Assembly: GCF_001677275.1 (NCBI RefSeq)
Contig: NZ_CP016177.1
Coordinates: 2,232,001 to 2,296,000 of the forward strand
From: Vibrio breoganii
GTDB lineage: Bacteria > Pseudomonadota > Gammaproteobacteria > Enterobacterales > Vibrionaceae
Length of the DNA: 64,000 nt
Direction of reading: 5' to 3'
This document shows, piece by piece, positions 10,256-20,259 of this stretch. Numbering within the stretch: the stretch's first letter is position 1; the number at the start of each line of letters is the position of its first letter. Under the pieces are notes generated by a model that was not told the origin of the DNA, made no database searches, and saw nothing but the letters and a program-made list of their open reading frames with translations. Position numbers and translations under genes: made by a program.

Positions 10256-10412
10256 CAAGCCTACCTCTATATTTCACAACCGACGCATACTAACACATCC
10301 CAAAAGCGGAATAAAAAAAACACTCGTGCAAAAAATAACCACTTCCCTTTTGCCACAATCTTGCTTATACTCCGCCCCGCTTTCCGTTCTTTAACATCCG
10401 TTGGGTATAATT

Positions 10413-11216
10413 ATGCATCCTATGCTAAATATCGCTATTCGCGCTGCGCGAAAAGCAGGCAATCATATTGCGAAATCTCTAGAAACTGCTGACAAGATTG
10501 AAATCTCGCTGAAAGGCGAAAATGACTTTGTGACTAACATCAACAAAGACGCAGAACATGTGATTATCGATACAATCAAGTCTTCTTACCCTGACCACAG
10601 CATCATTGCTGAAGAGTCTGGTTTAACTGTAGGTAAAGATGACGCAGTTCAATGGATCATTGACCCACTGGATGGCACCAATAACTTCGTTAAGGGTATC
10701 CCACACTTCGCTGTATCTATCGCTGTTCGTATCAACGGTAAAACAGAAGTAGCGTGTGTTTATGACCCAATGCTTAACGAACTTTTCACTGCACAACGTG
10801 GTTCTGGCGCACAGCTAAACAACGCTCGTATCCGTGTTAAGCAATTAAAAGACCTTCAAGGTACTGTTCTTGCAACTAGTTTCCCAACTAAGCAAAAGCA
10901 ACACTCTGAATCTTACTTCAAAATCATGAGCTCTCTATTTGTAGAAGTTGCTGACTTCCGCAGCACTGGTTCTCCAGCTCTTGACCTATGTTACCTAGCG
11001 GCTAACCGTGTTGACGGTTACTTTGAGCTTGGCCTTAAGCCTTGGGACATCGCAGCTGGTGAGCTTATCGCTCGTGAAGCTGGCGCAATCCTAACGGACT
11101 TTGCTGGCGGTACTGACTACATCAAGTCTGGTAACCTTGTAGGCTCAAGTGCACGCGGTGTTAAGAATATTCTTCGCCACGTACGTGAGCACGCAAACGA
11201 AGGCATGCTGAAGTAA
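10413..11216 (+). CDS. suhB: Inositol-1-monophosphatase / Nus-factor SuhB
   Basis: A 267-residue inositol monophosphatase-family protein. In E. coli, SuhB also works with Nus factors in rRNA antitermination and ribosome maturation. The metal-binding motifs are visible: AEESG near residue 66 and the signature WIIDPLDGTNNF. I start at ATG 10413 (MHPMLNIAIRAA), which matches the E. coli N-terminus; an in-frame TTG lies four codons upstream. It is divergent from trmJ and convergent with glmM. Confidence 0.96.
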   Translation: MHPMLNIAIRAARKAGNHIAKSLETADKIEISLKGENDFVTNINKDAEHVIIDTIKSSYPDHSIIAEESGLTVGKDDAVQWIIDPLDGTNNFVKGIPHFAVSIAVRINGKTEVACVYDPMLNELFTAQRGSGAQLNNARIRVKQLKDLQGTVLATSFPTKQKQHSESYFKIMSSLFVEVADFRSTGSPALDLCYLAANRVDGYFELGLKPWDIAAGELIAREAGAILTDFAGGTDYIKSGNLVGSSARGVKNILRHVREHANEGMLK

Positions 11217-11250
11217 TCGCATCCCCTTTGTAAAAATAGTATAAAAAAAA

Positions 11251-11275
11251 CGGCCATCAGATGATGGCCGTTTTT
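11251..11275. terminator. Bidirectional terminator between suhB and glmM
   Basis: The stem CGGCCATCA-GA-TGATGGCCG is flanked by A8 on the left and T5 on the right, so it works in both directions for the two convergent genes. Confidence 0.93.
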
Positions 11276-11310
11276 GTATCTAGTGTTTAGCTTTTTAATG
11301 ACTTAGCGAT

Positions 11311-12648
11311 TTAGCAGTGTTCACGAACTGTATCGGCGATACGGTTTGCCAGCTTAAGCACTAACTCTCCATCTTCACCCTCTACCATTACGCGAATTAA
11401 AGGCTCAGTACCTGATTTACGCAGAAGCACACGTCCCTTATCACCCAGTTCTTGCTCTGCTTGCACAACAGATTGTTGAACCACATCCAATTGCATTGGG
11501 TCTGTTTCGCCTGAGAAGCGAACATTGATCAGCTCTTGCGGGTATAACGTCATTCCTTGAGAAAGGTCGAATAGGCTCATGCCACTATCAACGATCGAGG
11601 ATAGAACTTGAAGCGCCGCAACAATAGCGTCACCCGTGGTCACCTTATCTAGCAAGATGACGTGGCCTGAGTTTTCTGCGCCAATACTCCAGCCTTTTTC
11701 TTTTAGCTGTTCCATGACATAGCGGTCGCCTACTTTAGCGCGCGAGAATGGAATGCCCAATTGCTTAAGACCATTTTCCATACCTAGGTTTGTCATCAGG
11801 GTACCAACAACACCCCCTTTTAGCTCACCACGGCGCAATGCGTCGCGGGCAATGATATAAGCGATTTGGTCGCCATCCACTTTATTGCCTTTATGGTCAA
11901 CCATGATAATGCGGTCACCATCACCATCAAAGCCAAGACCTAGGTCAGCTTTCTCTTCAACCACTTTTGCTTGCAGCGCACGCACATCCGTTGCACCCAC
12001 TTCAGCATTAATGTTCAAGCCATCAGGTTCACACCCCATAAGCACCAATTCCGCACCTAGCTCTTTAAATACGTTTGGAGCGATATGGTAGGTAGCGCCA
12101 TGGGCACAATCCACAACAATCTTTAGTGAGCTTAGGTTTGCGTTGCTTGGAAAGGTACTCTTACAAAATTCAATATAACGACCGGCAGCATCGTTCATGC
12201 GAGAGGCTTTACCAAGTAGAGCGGACTCGACACATTCAATGTCTTTATCTAGCTCAGCTTCAATGGCTAATTCAATGTCATCAGGAAGCTTTGTGCCTTC
12301 AGAAGAGAAGAACTTGATGCCGTTATCGTAATACGGGTTATGTGATGCCGAAATCACAATACCCGCTTCTGCGCGGAACGTCTGTGTTAGGTAAGCAACT
12401 GCTGGTGTTGGCATTGGACCGGTAAAGGTCGCCTTTAGACCCGCAGCAGCAAGACCTGCTTCTAGCGCAGACTCAAGCATGTAGCCAGAGATACGAGTAT
12501 CTTTACCAATAATGACCTTCTTGGTGCCTTGTTTAGCCAAAACACGGCCCGCAGCCCAGCCTAGCTTGAGTACAAAGTCAGGAGTAATTGGGTATTGGCC
12601 TACTTTTCCTCGGATACCGTCGGTACCAAAATAACGTCGTTGAGACAT
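11311..12648 (-). CDS. glmM: Phosphoglucosamine mutase
   Basis: A 445-residue enzyme that converts glucosamine-6-phosphate to glucosamine-1-phosphate for UDP-GlcNAc, and hence peptidoglycan and LPS. The phosphoserine is Ser102 in [19 protein letters not shown]. The metal-binding loop [13 protein letters not shown] and the sugar loop GAENSGHVI are present. It follows folP after 16 bases, the common ftsH-folP-glmM order. The usual next gene, secG, is absent and suhB is found instead. Confidence 0.97.
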   Translation of the reverse strand: MSQRRYFGTDGIRGKVGQYPITPDFVLKLGWAAGRVLAKQGTKKVIIGKDTRISGYMLESALEAGLAAAGLKATFTGPMPTPAVAYLTQTFRAEAGIVISASHNPYYDNGIKFFSSEGTKLPDDIELAIEAELDKDIECVESALLGKASRMNDAAGRYIEFCKSTFPSNANLSSLKIVVDCAHGATYHIAPNVFKELGAELVLMGCEPDGLNINAEVGATDVRALQAKVVEEKADLGLGFDGDGDRIIMVDHKGNKVDGDQIAYIIARDALRRGELKGGVVGTLMTNLGMENGLKQLGIPFSRAKVGDRYVMEQLKEKGWSIGAENSGHVILLDKVTTGDAIVAALQVLSSIVDSGMSLFDLSQGMTLYPQELINVRFSGETDPMQLDVVQQSVVQAEQELGDKGRVLLRKSGTEPLIRVMVEGEDGELVLKLANRIADTVREHC

Positions 12649-12664
12649 TTCTAATTCCTAATTA

Positions 12665-13495
12665 TTATTTTATTGATTCCATAAAGTTCACCACTCGCAC
12701 GGCATCAGCCGTTTCAGCAACGTCGTGAACTCGAATAATTTGTGCGCCTTTTTGAGCTGCCACAACCGCACAGGCAACACTACCGGAAATGCAGTCTGCC
12801 GGTGCTTTATCTAGCAACTTGAACACCATCGACTTTCGAGACATACCCGCTAATAGAGGCATTTCAAAACGATGAAATTGTTCCAAGTGTTGCAATAGAT
12901 GGTAGTTATGTTCGAGTGTTTTACCAAATCCAAAGCCAGGATCCAGTATTAACTTATCTTTGCTTATTCCCACAGCTTCGCACGCCTTAATGCGCTCTGC
13001 TAAGAACTGCTCCACCTCAGAGATAAGGTCATCATAGTGCGGGTTGGCCTGCATTGTTCTCGGTTGCCCTTGCATATGCATAAGGCAGATGGGCACTCCA
13101 GAGTCAGCAGCCACTTGCAGTGATCCAGGCTCTTGCAGTGCTCGCACATCATTGATCAAGTCAGCTCCAGCTTCGGTAGCTTGGCGCATCACCTCAGCTT
13201 TACTGGTATCGATGGATATCCACACATCAGACTCAGCGCGAAGTGCTTTGATTACAGGAATGACGCGTTCTAGCTCTTGCTGCAACTCTACCTCTGGTGC
13301 ACCCGGTCTTGTTGACTCACCACCGATGTCAATAATGGTTGCTCCCGCCGCAATCATCTTGCGAGATTGAGCTAAAGCATCATCAATTCGGTTGTATTGG
13401 CCACCATCGGAGAAGGAATCAGGGGTTACGTTAAGTATGCCCATGATCTGCGGTGAAGATAGGTCGAGCTGTTTTTTGCCACTGTTTAAGATCAT
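12665..13495 (-). CDS. folP: Dihydropteroate synthase
   Basis: A 276-residue TIM-barrel enzyme that joins dihydropterin pyrophosphate to p-aminobenzoate in folate synthesis; it is the sulfonamide target. The two family signatures are visible: MGILNVTPDSFSDGGQYN and IDIGGESTRPGA. DPGFGFGKTLEHN is also typical. I prefer the ATG at 13495, but no good ribosome-binding site is visible, and an in-frame TTG at 13513 remains possible. A terminator separates it from ftsH. Confidence 0.93.
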   Translation of the reverse strand: MILNSGKKQLDLSSPQIMGILNVTPDSFSDGGQYNRIDDALAQSRKMIAAGATIIDIGGESTRPGAPEVELQQELERVIPVIKALRAESDVWISIDTSKAEVMRQATEAGADLINDVRALQEPGSLQVAADSGVPICLMHMQGQPRTMQANPHYDDLISEVEQFLAERIKACEAVGISKDKLILDPGFGFGKTLEHNYHLLQHLEQFHRFEMPLLAGMSRKSMVFKLLDKAPADCISGSVACAVVAAQKGAQIIRVHDVAETADAVRVVNFMESIK

Positions 13496-13550
13496 AACAC
13501 TAACGAGTTTCAAAAAGGTTAAAGCGAAAATTTGGGAAGGGTAGAAACAG

Positions 13551-13573
13551 AAAAACCCCGAGAGCTCTCGGGG
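13551..13573 (-). terminator. Intrinsic terminator after ftsH
   Basis: The perfect palindrome CCCCGAGAGCTCTCGGGG is followed on the minus strand by T5, 17 bases after the ftsH stop. folP-glmM must depend on read-through or on a promoter in the short ftsH-folP gap. Confidence 0.88.
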
Positions 13574-13589
13574 TTTGCTTATTTAGCAA

Positions 13590-15509
13590 TTATTCTGAAT
13601 CTTTTTCAGCGGGTTCTGTCTTAGTTTCTTCTGCCGTTTCTGGTTCAGCTTTCGCTTCAGCCTTTGGCTCTTCAACAGGTTTTGATTGCTCACCCCAACC
13701 GGCTGGTTCACGAATATCACTACGACGTTCCATTAGGTCATCAATCTGACCTGCATCAATGGTTTCGTACTTCATCAGTGCATCTTTCATGGTATGCATG
13801 ATATCCATGTTCTCTTCAAGAATCTGACGAGCACGAGCATAGTTGCGATCGATGATTTGACGAATCTCATCATCAATCAGCTTAGCGGTATCATCAGACA
13901 TGTGTTTAGTCTGAGTTACGCTACGACCCAAGAATACTTCGCCTTCTTCTTCAGCATAAAGAAGAGGACCTAGCTTCTCAGAGAAGCCCCACTGAGTCAC
14001 CATCTTACGAGCGATATCAGTCGCACGTTCGATATCGTTTGATGCACCAGTAGATACACGCTCTTTACCGTAGATAAGCTCTTCAGCTAGACGACCACCG
14101 TAAAGGCTCGAGATCATCGACTCAAGGTGACGACGGTTCATGCTTACGCGATCTTGCTCTGGTAGGTACATAGTCACACCCAGCGCACGGCCACGTGGAA
14201 TAATCGATACCTTGTACACAGGATCATGCTCAGGAACCAAGCGACCAATGATTGCGTGACCTGCTTCGTGGTATGCCGTTGACTCTTTAATGTCATCAGT
14301 CATCACCATAGAGCGGCGTTCTGCACCCATCATGATCTTGTCTTTCGCTTGCTCAAACTCAGCCATAGCAACGTTGCGCTTGTTACCACGAGCCGCGAAT
14401 AGTGCCGCTTCGTTTACAAGGTTAGCAAGGTCCGCACCAGAGAAACCTGGAGTACCACGAGCAATCAAAGATGGCTCTACATCACTAGCAAGAGGTACCT
14501 TGCGCATGTGTACTTTCAGGATCTGCTCACGACCACGTACATCCGGAAGACCAACCACTACCTGACGGTCAAAACGACCAGGACGAAGTAATGCAGGGTC
14601 CAATACGTCTGGACGGTTAGTTGCAGCAATAACGATAATACCTTCGTTACCCTCAAAGCCATCCATCTCTACCAACATTTGGTTCAACGTTTGCTCACGC
14701 TCATCGTGACCACCACCAACACCTGCGCCACGCTGGCGACCTACGGCATCGATCTCATCGATGAAGATGATACAAGGCGCTGCTTTCTTCGCTTGCTCGA
14801 ACATGTCACGCACACGAGATGCACCAACACCGACGAACATTTCTACGAAATCAGAACCTGAGATAGTAAAGAACGGAACTTTAGCTTCACCAGCAATCGC
14901 CTTCGCAAGTAGAGTTTTACCTGTACCTGGAGGACCGACGAGCAAGACACCCGTTGGGATCTTACCACCCAATTTCTGGAATCGGCTTGGGTCACGCAAG
15001 TAATCCACTAGCTCTTTAACGTCTTCTTTTGCTTCATCACAACCGGCAACGTCAGAAAATAGTGTTTTAATTTGTTCTTCGCTCATCATACGAGCTTTTG
15101 ATTTACCGAAGGACATGGCGCCTTTACCGCCACCGCCTTGCATTTGACGCATGAAGAAAATCCACACACCAATCAGTAGAATCATTGGGAACCATGAGAT
15201 GAAGATAGTACCTAGAAGGCTTTGCTCTTCTGGTGGTGTACCTGTCACCTTCACGTTTTGATTGATCAAGTCATCAAGAAGCTTTGTGTCGTACACAGGC
15301 ATATAAGTCACGTTACGTGAGTTATCGCTGCGATAAAAAACGATTTCTTTATCGTTAATCTTGGCTTCGCGAATCTGGCCTTGGCCAACTTCCTGTATAA
15401 AAGTGGTGTAATCCACTGATTTTCCGTTACTGTCTCCAGGGCCAAAGCTCTGGAAAACGGACATTAGCACTACAGCTATCACTAGCCACAGAATTAGATT
15501 TTTTGCCAT
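13590..15509 (-). CDS. ftsH: ATP-dependent zinc metalloprotease FtsH
   Basis: A 639-residue inner-membrane AAA protease that degrades membrane proteins and regulators such as LpxC and sigma-32. Two membrane segments (about 4-20 and 100-120) flank a periplasmic domain. Walker A is GPPGTGKT (192-199), Walker B is [11 protein letters not shown] (about 247-257), and the zinc site HEAGH is at 414-418. The C-terminal tail is rich in Glu, Lys and Pro. The ATG at 15509 gives [13 protein letters not shown], as in E. coli. Confidence 0.97.
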   Translation of the reverse strand: MAKNLILWLVIAVVLMSVFQSFGPGDSNGKSVDYTTFIQEVGQGQIREAKINDKEIVFYRSDNSRNVTYMPVYDTKLLDDLINQNVKVTGTPPEEQSLLGTIFISWFPMILLIGVWIFFMRQMQGGGGKGAMSFGKSKARMMSEEQIKTLFSDVAGCDEAKEDVKELVDYLRDPSRFQKLGGKIPTGVLLVGPPGTGKTLLAKAIAGEAKVPFFTISGSDFVEMFVGVGASRVRDMFEQAKKAAPCIIFIDEIDAVGRQRGAGVGGGHDEREQTLNQMLVEMDGFEGNEGIIVIAATNRPDVLDPALLRPGRFDRQVVVGLPDVRGREQILKVHMRKVPLASDVEPSLIARGTPGFSGADLANLVNEAALFAARGNKRNVAMAEFEQAKDKIMMGAERRSMVMTDDIKESTAYHEAGHAIIGRLVPEHDPVYKVSIIPRGRALGVTMYLPEQDRVSMNRRHLESMISSLYGGRLAEELIYGKERVSTGASNDIERATDIARKMVTQWGFSEKLGPLLYAEEEGEVFLGRSVTQTKHMSDDTAKLIDDEIRQIIDRNYARARQILEENMDIMHTMKDALMKYETIDAGQIDDLMERRSDIREPAGWGEQSKPVEEPKAEAKAEPETAEETKTEPAEKDSE

Positions 15510-15616
15510 GTCACTCAAGGTGTAAGCCTCTCGATAACTAATTGTAATTAAAAGTAGATTACTACAGTTTGGATGCTGTAGCCAGAATGTAAAGCTTTCT
15601 CAAGCTTGTTGAGCAG

Positions 15617-16246
15617 TTAGCCTTTGTAACCTGTTGCTACAATGAAGACTTCACGAGAGCGAGCTCGGGAAGAATCAGGTTTTCGAACTTTAACAGTCTT
15701 AAACATTTCACGTACATCTTTGACGAATTGATCAAAACCTTCGCCCTGAAATACCTTAACAACAAAGCTACCATTTGTAGCTAGAACTTGTCGACACATA
15801 TCAAGGGCTAATTCGACCAAATACATAGCTCTTGGTTGGTCTACAGAGTTATTACCTGCAATATTGGGAGCCATGTCAGACATTACGACGTCCACCATAC
15901 TCGGTTGAATGCGGTCTAACAGCGCTTCAAGAACGCTCTCTTCACGAAAATCACCTTGTAGAAAGCTTACACCAGCAATAGGGTCCATTGGCAACAAATC
16001 ACACGCAATAATTTGTCCGTTGTCACCCACTATCTTTGCAGCATATTGCGACCAACCACCAGGAGCGGCCCCTAAATCTACTACGGTCATTCCAGCAGAA
16101 AAGAGCTTATCTTTGGTGTGTATTTCTTCCATTTTGAAGTAAGCACGTGAACGGTAGCCTTTTTTTCTGGCTTCGTTGGCGTATTTATCATCAAAATGTT
16201 CTTTCAACCATCGACCCGAACTGGCCGAATGCTTTTGTTTACTCAT
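15617..16246 (-). CDS. rlmE: 23S rRNA U2552 2'-O-methyltransferase RlmE
   Basis: A 209-residue FtsJ-family, heat-shock-linked methyltransferase that modifies U2552 in the A-loop of 23S rRNA late in 50S assembly. The SAM-binding motif is [15 protein letters not shown], and the catalytic segment [13 protein letters not shown] contains the essential Asp. It lies upstream of ftsH on the same strand and is divergent from yhbY, the standard arrangement. Confidence 0.96.
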   Translation of the reverse strand: MSKQKHSASSGRWLKEHFDDKYANEARKKGYRSRAYFKMEEIHTKDKLFSAGMTVVDLGAAPGGWSQYAAKIVGDNGQIIACDLLPMDPIAGVSFLQGDFREESVLEALLDRIQPSMVDVVMSDMAPNIAGNNSVDQPRAMYLVELALDMCRQVLATNGSFVVKVFQGEGFDQFVKDVREMFKTVKVRKPDSSRARSREVFIVATGYKG

Positions 16247-16377
16247 TCAATTTCCAACGTGTTTGGAGAAGGCAATTCGCCTAATATTCCCGTTTCATGG
16301 ATAAAGTATAGTCTTGAGACCTATATGACGTTAAAATAGGATTTTTCAACCCTTATATAAAAGAAATTGGCCGCGAT

Positions 16378-16674
16378 ATGAACTTAAGCACCAAACAAAA
16401 GCAGCATCTAAAAGGCTTAGCACACGACCTAAAACCGGTTGTGTTGATGGGCGCAAATGGACTTACTGAGGCTGTTCTAGCGGAGATTGAACTTGCATTG
16501 GGTCATCACGAATTGATCAAGGTTAAAGTCGCGTCGGAAGATCGCGAAACAAGAGGCCTAATCATTGACGCTATCGTTCGTGAATCTGGTGCAGAGAAAG
16601 TACAAACTATTGGTAAAACACTAGTACTGTACCGCCAATCAGAGCAACGTAAAATCGAACTGCCACGCAAATAG
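16378..16674 (+). CDS. yhbY: Ribosome assembly RNA-binding protein YhbY
   Basis: A 98-residue CRM-domain protein that binds pre-50S particles. The family core LKPVVLMGANGLTEAVLAEI and the C-terminal GKTLVLYRQS are recognisable. It is divergent from rlmE and convergent with greA, with a two-way terminator between. Confidence 0.95.
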   Translation: MNLSTKQKQHLKGLAHDLKPVVLMGANGLTEAVLAEIELALGHHELIKVKVASEDRETRGLIIDAIVRESGAEKVQTIGKTLVLYRQSEQRKIELPRK

Positions 16675-16701
16675 GCCGTAACGATTAATCGTGTTCACTA
16701 A

Positions 16702-16726
16702 AAAAGGCTGCTGATGCAGCCTTTTT
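16702..16726. terminator. Bidirectional terminator between yhbY and greA
   Basis: The stem AGGCTGC-TGA-TGCAGCCT is flanked by A-run and T-run and serves both convergent genes. Confidence 0.9.
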
Positions 16727-16746
16727 GATATCACAAGCCAAATAGC

Positions 16747-17220
16747 TTAAAGGTATTCTACTCGGTCAATTTCGTAATCTTTTACGCCGCCTGGAGTAGT
16801 GATGGTCACTTCATCGCCTTCCATCTTGCCAATAAGGCCACGTGCGATTGGTGAGCTAACAGAAATACGGCCTAGCTTAATTTCGGCTTCATCTTCACCT
16901 ACGATCTGATACTTGAATTCTTCTTCTGTATCCACATCGATTAGCGTTACTGTCGTGCCAAAGATAACCTTACCTGAGTTATCCATTTTAGTTACGTCAA
17001 TAACCTGAGCAACAGATAGCTTATATTCGATGTCGCGAATCTGTGCTTCGCAGATGCCCTGTTCTTCACGAGCAGCATGGTATTCAGCATTTTCTTTAAG
17101 GTCGCCTAGCTCACGAGCCTCTGCAATAGCGGTAGAGATCAGTGGACGCAGTTTAAGCAGTCTTTCTAATTCTGTTTTTAGTTGCTGTTCGCCACGAACA
17201 GTCATTGGTACTTTTTCCAT
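16747..17220 (-). CDS. greA: Transcription elongation factor GreA
   Basis: A 157-residue factor that enters the RNA polymerase secondary channel and stimulates cleavage of backtracked RNA. The N-terminal coiled coil (about 1-75) carries the acidic tip within [20 protein letters not shown]. The C-terminal FKBP-like domain ends in VEYL. I start at ATG 17220, which has GAGG six bases upstream; an ATG at 17232 in frame has no such site. The gene is preceded by a strong leader terminator (17255-17286). Confidence 0.96.
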   Translation of the reverse strand: MEKVPMTVRGEQQLKTELERLLKLRPLISTAIAEARELGDLKENAEYHAAREEQGICEAQIRDIEYKLSVAQVIDVTKMDNSGKVIFGTTVTLIDVDTEEEFKYQIVGEDEAEIKLGRISVSSPIARGLIGKMEGDEVTITTPGGVKDYEIDRVEYL

Positions 17221-17254
17221 ATTTAACCTCATTTGCCCAGCAAATATAGGGCAA

Positions 17255-17303
17255 CAAAAAACCTATTAAGCGAAGGCTCAATAGGTAACTAACTGATAGT
17301 GAT
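17255..17303 (-). ncRNA. greA leader: attenuator hairpin and likely GraL-type short RNA
   Basis: Between the likely greA promoter and its start lies an 11-bp stem (17261-17286, one G-U pair, CUUC loop) followed by T6. It is a full intrinsic terminator on the greA strand, about 35 bases before the gene. Initiation near 17303 would give an RNA of about 48 nt. In E. coli, the greA leader yields the 40-50 nt GraL RNA in the same way. The arrangement is seen; the function is inferred. Confidence 0.65.
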
Positions 17304-17309
17304 AGGTCA

Positions 17310-17315
17310 ATTGTA
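17310..17315 (-). promoter_or_regulatory. Probable greA -10 element
   Basis: TACAAT on the minus strand is the best -10 hexamer upstream of the greA leader. I see no good -35 at 16-18 bases, so the promoter may need an activator or UP-like A/T tract (the T8 run at 17329-17336). Confidence 0.45.
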
Positions 17316-17369
17316 CCGAAAAGTCTGCTTTTTTTCATCAAAATTCGACGTGCTAAGTGTTGATAAAAG

Positions 17370-17385
17370 CGTGATGCAAATCACA
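17370..17385. promoter_or_regulatory. Candidate CRP site between greA and ompU-like gene
   Basis: CGTGATGCAAATCACA matches TGTGA-N6-TCACA with one mismatch. It lies about 75 bases upstream of the likely greA start of transcription and about 345 bases before the porin gene. Which gene it serves cannot be decided by reading. Confidence 0.5.
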
Positions 17386-17460
17386 GCAAGGTGAGCAAAA
17401 AACAAACAAAAACAAGAACCTAAAGATAAATAAATCTAAAATCTGCACATGTCATACCAA

Positions 17461-17501
17461 TTGCAGTGCAACGCTAACGTGTTGTTTTTATTGCACTGCA
17501 G
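17461..17501. promoter_or_regulatory. Paired palindromes upstream of the porin gene
   Basis: TTGCAGTGCAA (17461-17471) and TTGCACTGCAG (17491-17501) are two 11-bp near-palindromes exactly 30 bases apart, roughly three helical turns. They are also inverted repeats of each other. They are operator-like; the protein is not known. The rest of 17502-17727 holds the promoter and a long 5' leader with no feature I recognise. Confidence 0.45.
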
Positions 17502-17727
17502 TTACATTGACATCTTTTTGATACAAAAAGTTCCCCTCCTTTACAACATTTTACTATCGCCTACTTAATCATCTAGGTCAGAATCCTAACCGAGAACAAA
17601 TCTTATTAAGCGTAAAACACTGCGTATTACAATAACTTAGTGCAGTGCTTAACCAAGATTTGCTTAAAGGGAGTTTGGGTTTATAACACCCACTTTTTAT
17701 CGGACAAATACATTCTAGGACTTGGAA

Positions 17728-18771
17728 ATGAACAAAAAGATTATTGCTCTAGCAGTAGCGGCTGCGGCTTTCGGTACTCAAGCATCAGCTGTTGAACTAT
17801 ACAACAACGACGGCTCTACTTTCTCTATTGGCGGTCACGTATCTGTAAGTGCTAAAGGCAACTCAGATGTTGGCGGTACAGACATCATCTCTAACTCGCC
17901 TCGTATCAACTTCACTGCAACTCAAGACCTAGGCAATGGCTTCACAGCTGACGCTCGTGGTGAGTACGCTATCAACTACCTTGATGGTGGCGCAGATTCA
18001 TTCACTACTCGTCTTGGTTACATTGGTGTAACTCACGAAGATTTCGGTCGCGCTGTAGCGGGTACTCAGTGGTCTCCTTACTACGACGTTGCTGGTATTG
18101 CTGATATGCCTATCGCGTTCGCGAACGACTTCCTATACGACAACCACGGTGCTCTAGGTACTGGTCGTGCGGAAAACATGGTTTCTTACCGCAACGACAT
18201 CCAGCTAGGTGACAACCTATCTATCTTTGGTGGTCTAGGTTGGCAGGACAACGCTACTACTGGCTTCGATTCTCGTGGTCAAGTAGCACTTGGTGCAAAC
18301 TTCTCTGACTTCATGGTTGGTTACTCTTACAACGCTGGTGACCGTACCGACGGTGTAGCTAGCAAACAAGAAGCAACGTCTCACGCGCTTTCTGCTAAGT
18401 ACGGTTCGTACGGCAACGGTGTTTACGTAGCTGCTGTTTACACAATGAACGAGTACATGCACGGTACTTCTAACTACAACGGTGTTGCTAACCCTGGCGC
18501 TGGCATTGCTCTTAAAGACACTGACGCTGTAGAATTCATTGCTGCATACGCATTTGCAAACAGCCTAAACCTTTCTATCAACTACGAAGCAGTTGAAAGC
18601 AACGGTAACGACATCACTAAAGGCACTGTATACAGCCAAATGGCTTTCCAAGCTGAATACAACATCACTCCGTCATTCGTTACGTTTGCAGGCTACCAGC
18701 TTGACCTAGGTTCTGACCTAACTAACGCAGAAAACGACATGTGGAACGTTGGTGTTCGTTACTACCTATAA
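17728..18771 (+). CDS. OmpU-like general porin
   Basis: A 347-residue outer-membrane porin. The signal peptide MNKKIIALAVAAAAFGTQASA is followed by mature VELYNNDGSTFSIGGHVS, the start of the first beta strand as in OmpF/OmpU. Alternating aromatic and polar residues continue to the C-terminus. The last residues are NVGVRYYL, ending in Leu rather than the usual Phe. It occupies the position of ompU between greA and dacB in V. cholerae, so it is likely the OmpU orthologue. Codon use is strongly biased to C-ending codons, as in highly expressed genes. Confidence 0.88.
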   Translation: MNKKIIALAVAAAAFGTQASAVELYNNDGSTFSIGGHVSVSAKGNSDVGGTDIISNSPRINFTATQDLGNGFTADARGEYAINYLDGGADSFTTRLGYIGVTHEDFGRAVAGTQWSPYYDVAGIADMPIAFANDFLYDNHGALGTGRAENMVSYRNDIQLGDNLSIFGGLGWQDNATTGFDSRGQVALGANFSDFMVGYSYNAGDRTDGVASKQEATSHALSAKYGSYGNGVYVAAVYTMNEYMHGTSNYNGVANPGAGIALKDTDAVEFIAAYAFANSLNLSINYEAVESNGNDITKGTVYSQMAFQAEYNITPSFVTFAGYQLDLGSDLTNAENDMWNVGVRYYL

Positions 18772-18800
18772 TGGTATAACAGCCTAAAATCCTAATAAAA

Positions 18801-18825
18801 CACCTGCCTCTTGGCGGGTGTTTTT
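18801..18825 (+). terminator. Intrinsic terminator after the porin gene
   Basis: The stem CACCTGCC-TCTT-GGCGGGTG is followed by T5, 30 bases after the porin stop codon. Confidence 0.9.
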
Positions 18826-18871
18826 GTTTATACTGATCTCTAAATTGCCTATTGCCTTGATTAGGGACGTT

Positions 18872-20242
18872 ATGCGCACTCTCACCCTTTTGCTGACCTG
18901 TGTTTCAACAGTTGCAGTTGCTTCAATCTCAACTCCTTATGAGGTACTGCCTCCAGGGCAGCTATCCAGTGTTATTGTCACCAAAAATGCCACTGTAGAG
19001 TCCTCTGTTAATGCTGAGCAGCTTCTTCCTCCTGCAAGTACCCTAAAGTTGGTCACCGCCCTTGCCGCTAAGCTTCACTGGAAAGAGGGCTATCAGTTTT
19101 CTACTCAACTCCTTGAACAAGGCGAAGATTATGCCCTTCGTTTCTCCGGTGACCCTAGTTTAAGCCGCCAAGACCTTGAATCTCTTCTAAAGAATCTAAA
19201 AGGCAAAACCATCCTAGGCGATTTGTATTTGGATGGCTCGATATTCAGCGGTTATGACCGCGGTGTTGGCTGGCCGTGGGATGTGCTAGGGGTTTGCTAT
19301 GCTGCGCCAGCGTCCGCTTTAAGCCTAGAGGGTAACTGCGTTCAGGCATCAATAAAGACGCTGGATAACGGCGCAACTTCGGCATATGTGCCCAAGCACC
19401 AGCCGATAAAGGTCATCACCAATGTAAAAGCGGTGAGCTTAGAAGAGAAAAAGAACAGTTACTGTGACCTTAACCTGACCGCCGCGCCCAACAATAACTA
19501 CACCCTTAGCGGGTGTTTAGTCAATCGAGACAAACCTTTGCCGCTTAAGTTTGCAGTGCAGTCCCCTAGCTTGTTTGTGAAAAAGACTATCGCTGAAATC
19601 CTTGAACAAAATAACATCAAGCTCAATGGCAAGGTGAAACTAGGCAAAGCGAAATACAACGCGACACTTGTGGCGGAGCACAAATCAGACTCTTTGGATG
19701 AAATGCTTGAGTTCATGCTGCATAAATCCAACAACCTGTACGCGGATAACATAACCAAGCAACTTGGCGCTGATTTTTATGGAGCGCAAGGGAGTTTCAA
19801 CAGTGGCACCTCTGCCATTAGAGAGATCCTTCTAAAACAAACGGGAATTGACCTTGGCAACGCGGTTCTGGAGGATGGCTCTGGGCTGTCTCGCAATAAC
19901 CGAGTGTCACCAGAAGTCATGATGCAGATAATGCAGTACATCAAGAATAACGATGAAAAGGTGCACCTTATTGCTTTGCTACCTACATCGGGCTTAGATG
20001 GCACCTTGAAGTATCGCCCTAGTATGCGAAATACACCGATCAAGGGCAATATCAAGGGAAAGAGTGGCTCACTGTTTGGCAGTCATAACATGGTGGGCTA
20101 CAGCTATGATGAGCAAGGAAACATCAAGTACACCTTTGTGCAGTTTGTTAGCAACTACCACCCAGAACCTAAGGTCAAAGGTGTTGAGCCAGCCATTACT
20201 CAGTTTGAAAAGGCTTTTTACGAATCCTTAGTGACTCAGTAA
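18872..20242 (+). CDS. dacB: D-alanyl-D-alanine carboxypeptidase/endopeptidase (PBP4)
   Basis: A 456-residue class C penicillin-binding protein acting on peptidoglycan cross-links in the periplasm. A signal peptide (MRTLTLLLTCVSTVAVAS) is followed by the three active-site motifs: SxxK as Ser56-Lys59 (STLK), SxN as SNN (286-288) and K[TS]G as KSG (397-399). The start at 18872 has AGGGA seven bases upstream; the longer frame would begin inside the porin terminator. Confidence 0.93.
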   Translation: MRTLTLLLTCVSTVAVASISTPYEVLPPGQLSSVIVTKNATVESSVNAEQLLPPASTLKLVTALAAKLHWKEGYQFSTQLLEQGEDYALRFSGDPSLSRQDLESLLKNLKGKTILGDLYLDGSIFSGYDRGVGWPWDVLGVCYAAPASALSLEGNCVQASIKTLDNGATSAYVPKHQPIKVITNVKAVSLEEKKNSYCDLNLTAAPNNNYTLSGCLVNRDKPLPLKFAVQSPSLFVKKTIAEILEQNNIKLNGKVKLGKAKYNATLVAEHKSDSLDEMLEFMLHKSNNLYADNITKQLGADFYGAQGSFNSGTSAIREILLKQTGIDLGNAVLEDGSGLSRNNRVSPEVMMQIMQYIKNNDEKVHLIALLPTSGLDGTLKYRPSMRNTPIKGNIKGKSGSLFGSHNMVGYSYDEQGNIKYTFVQFVSNYHPEPKVKGVEPAITQFEKAFYESLVTQ

Positions 20243-20259
20243 ACTAGAACATAAAAAAT

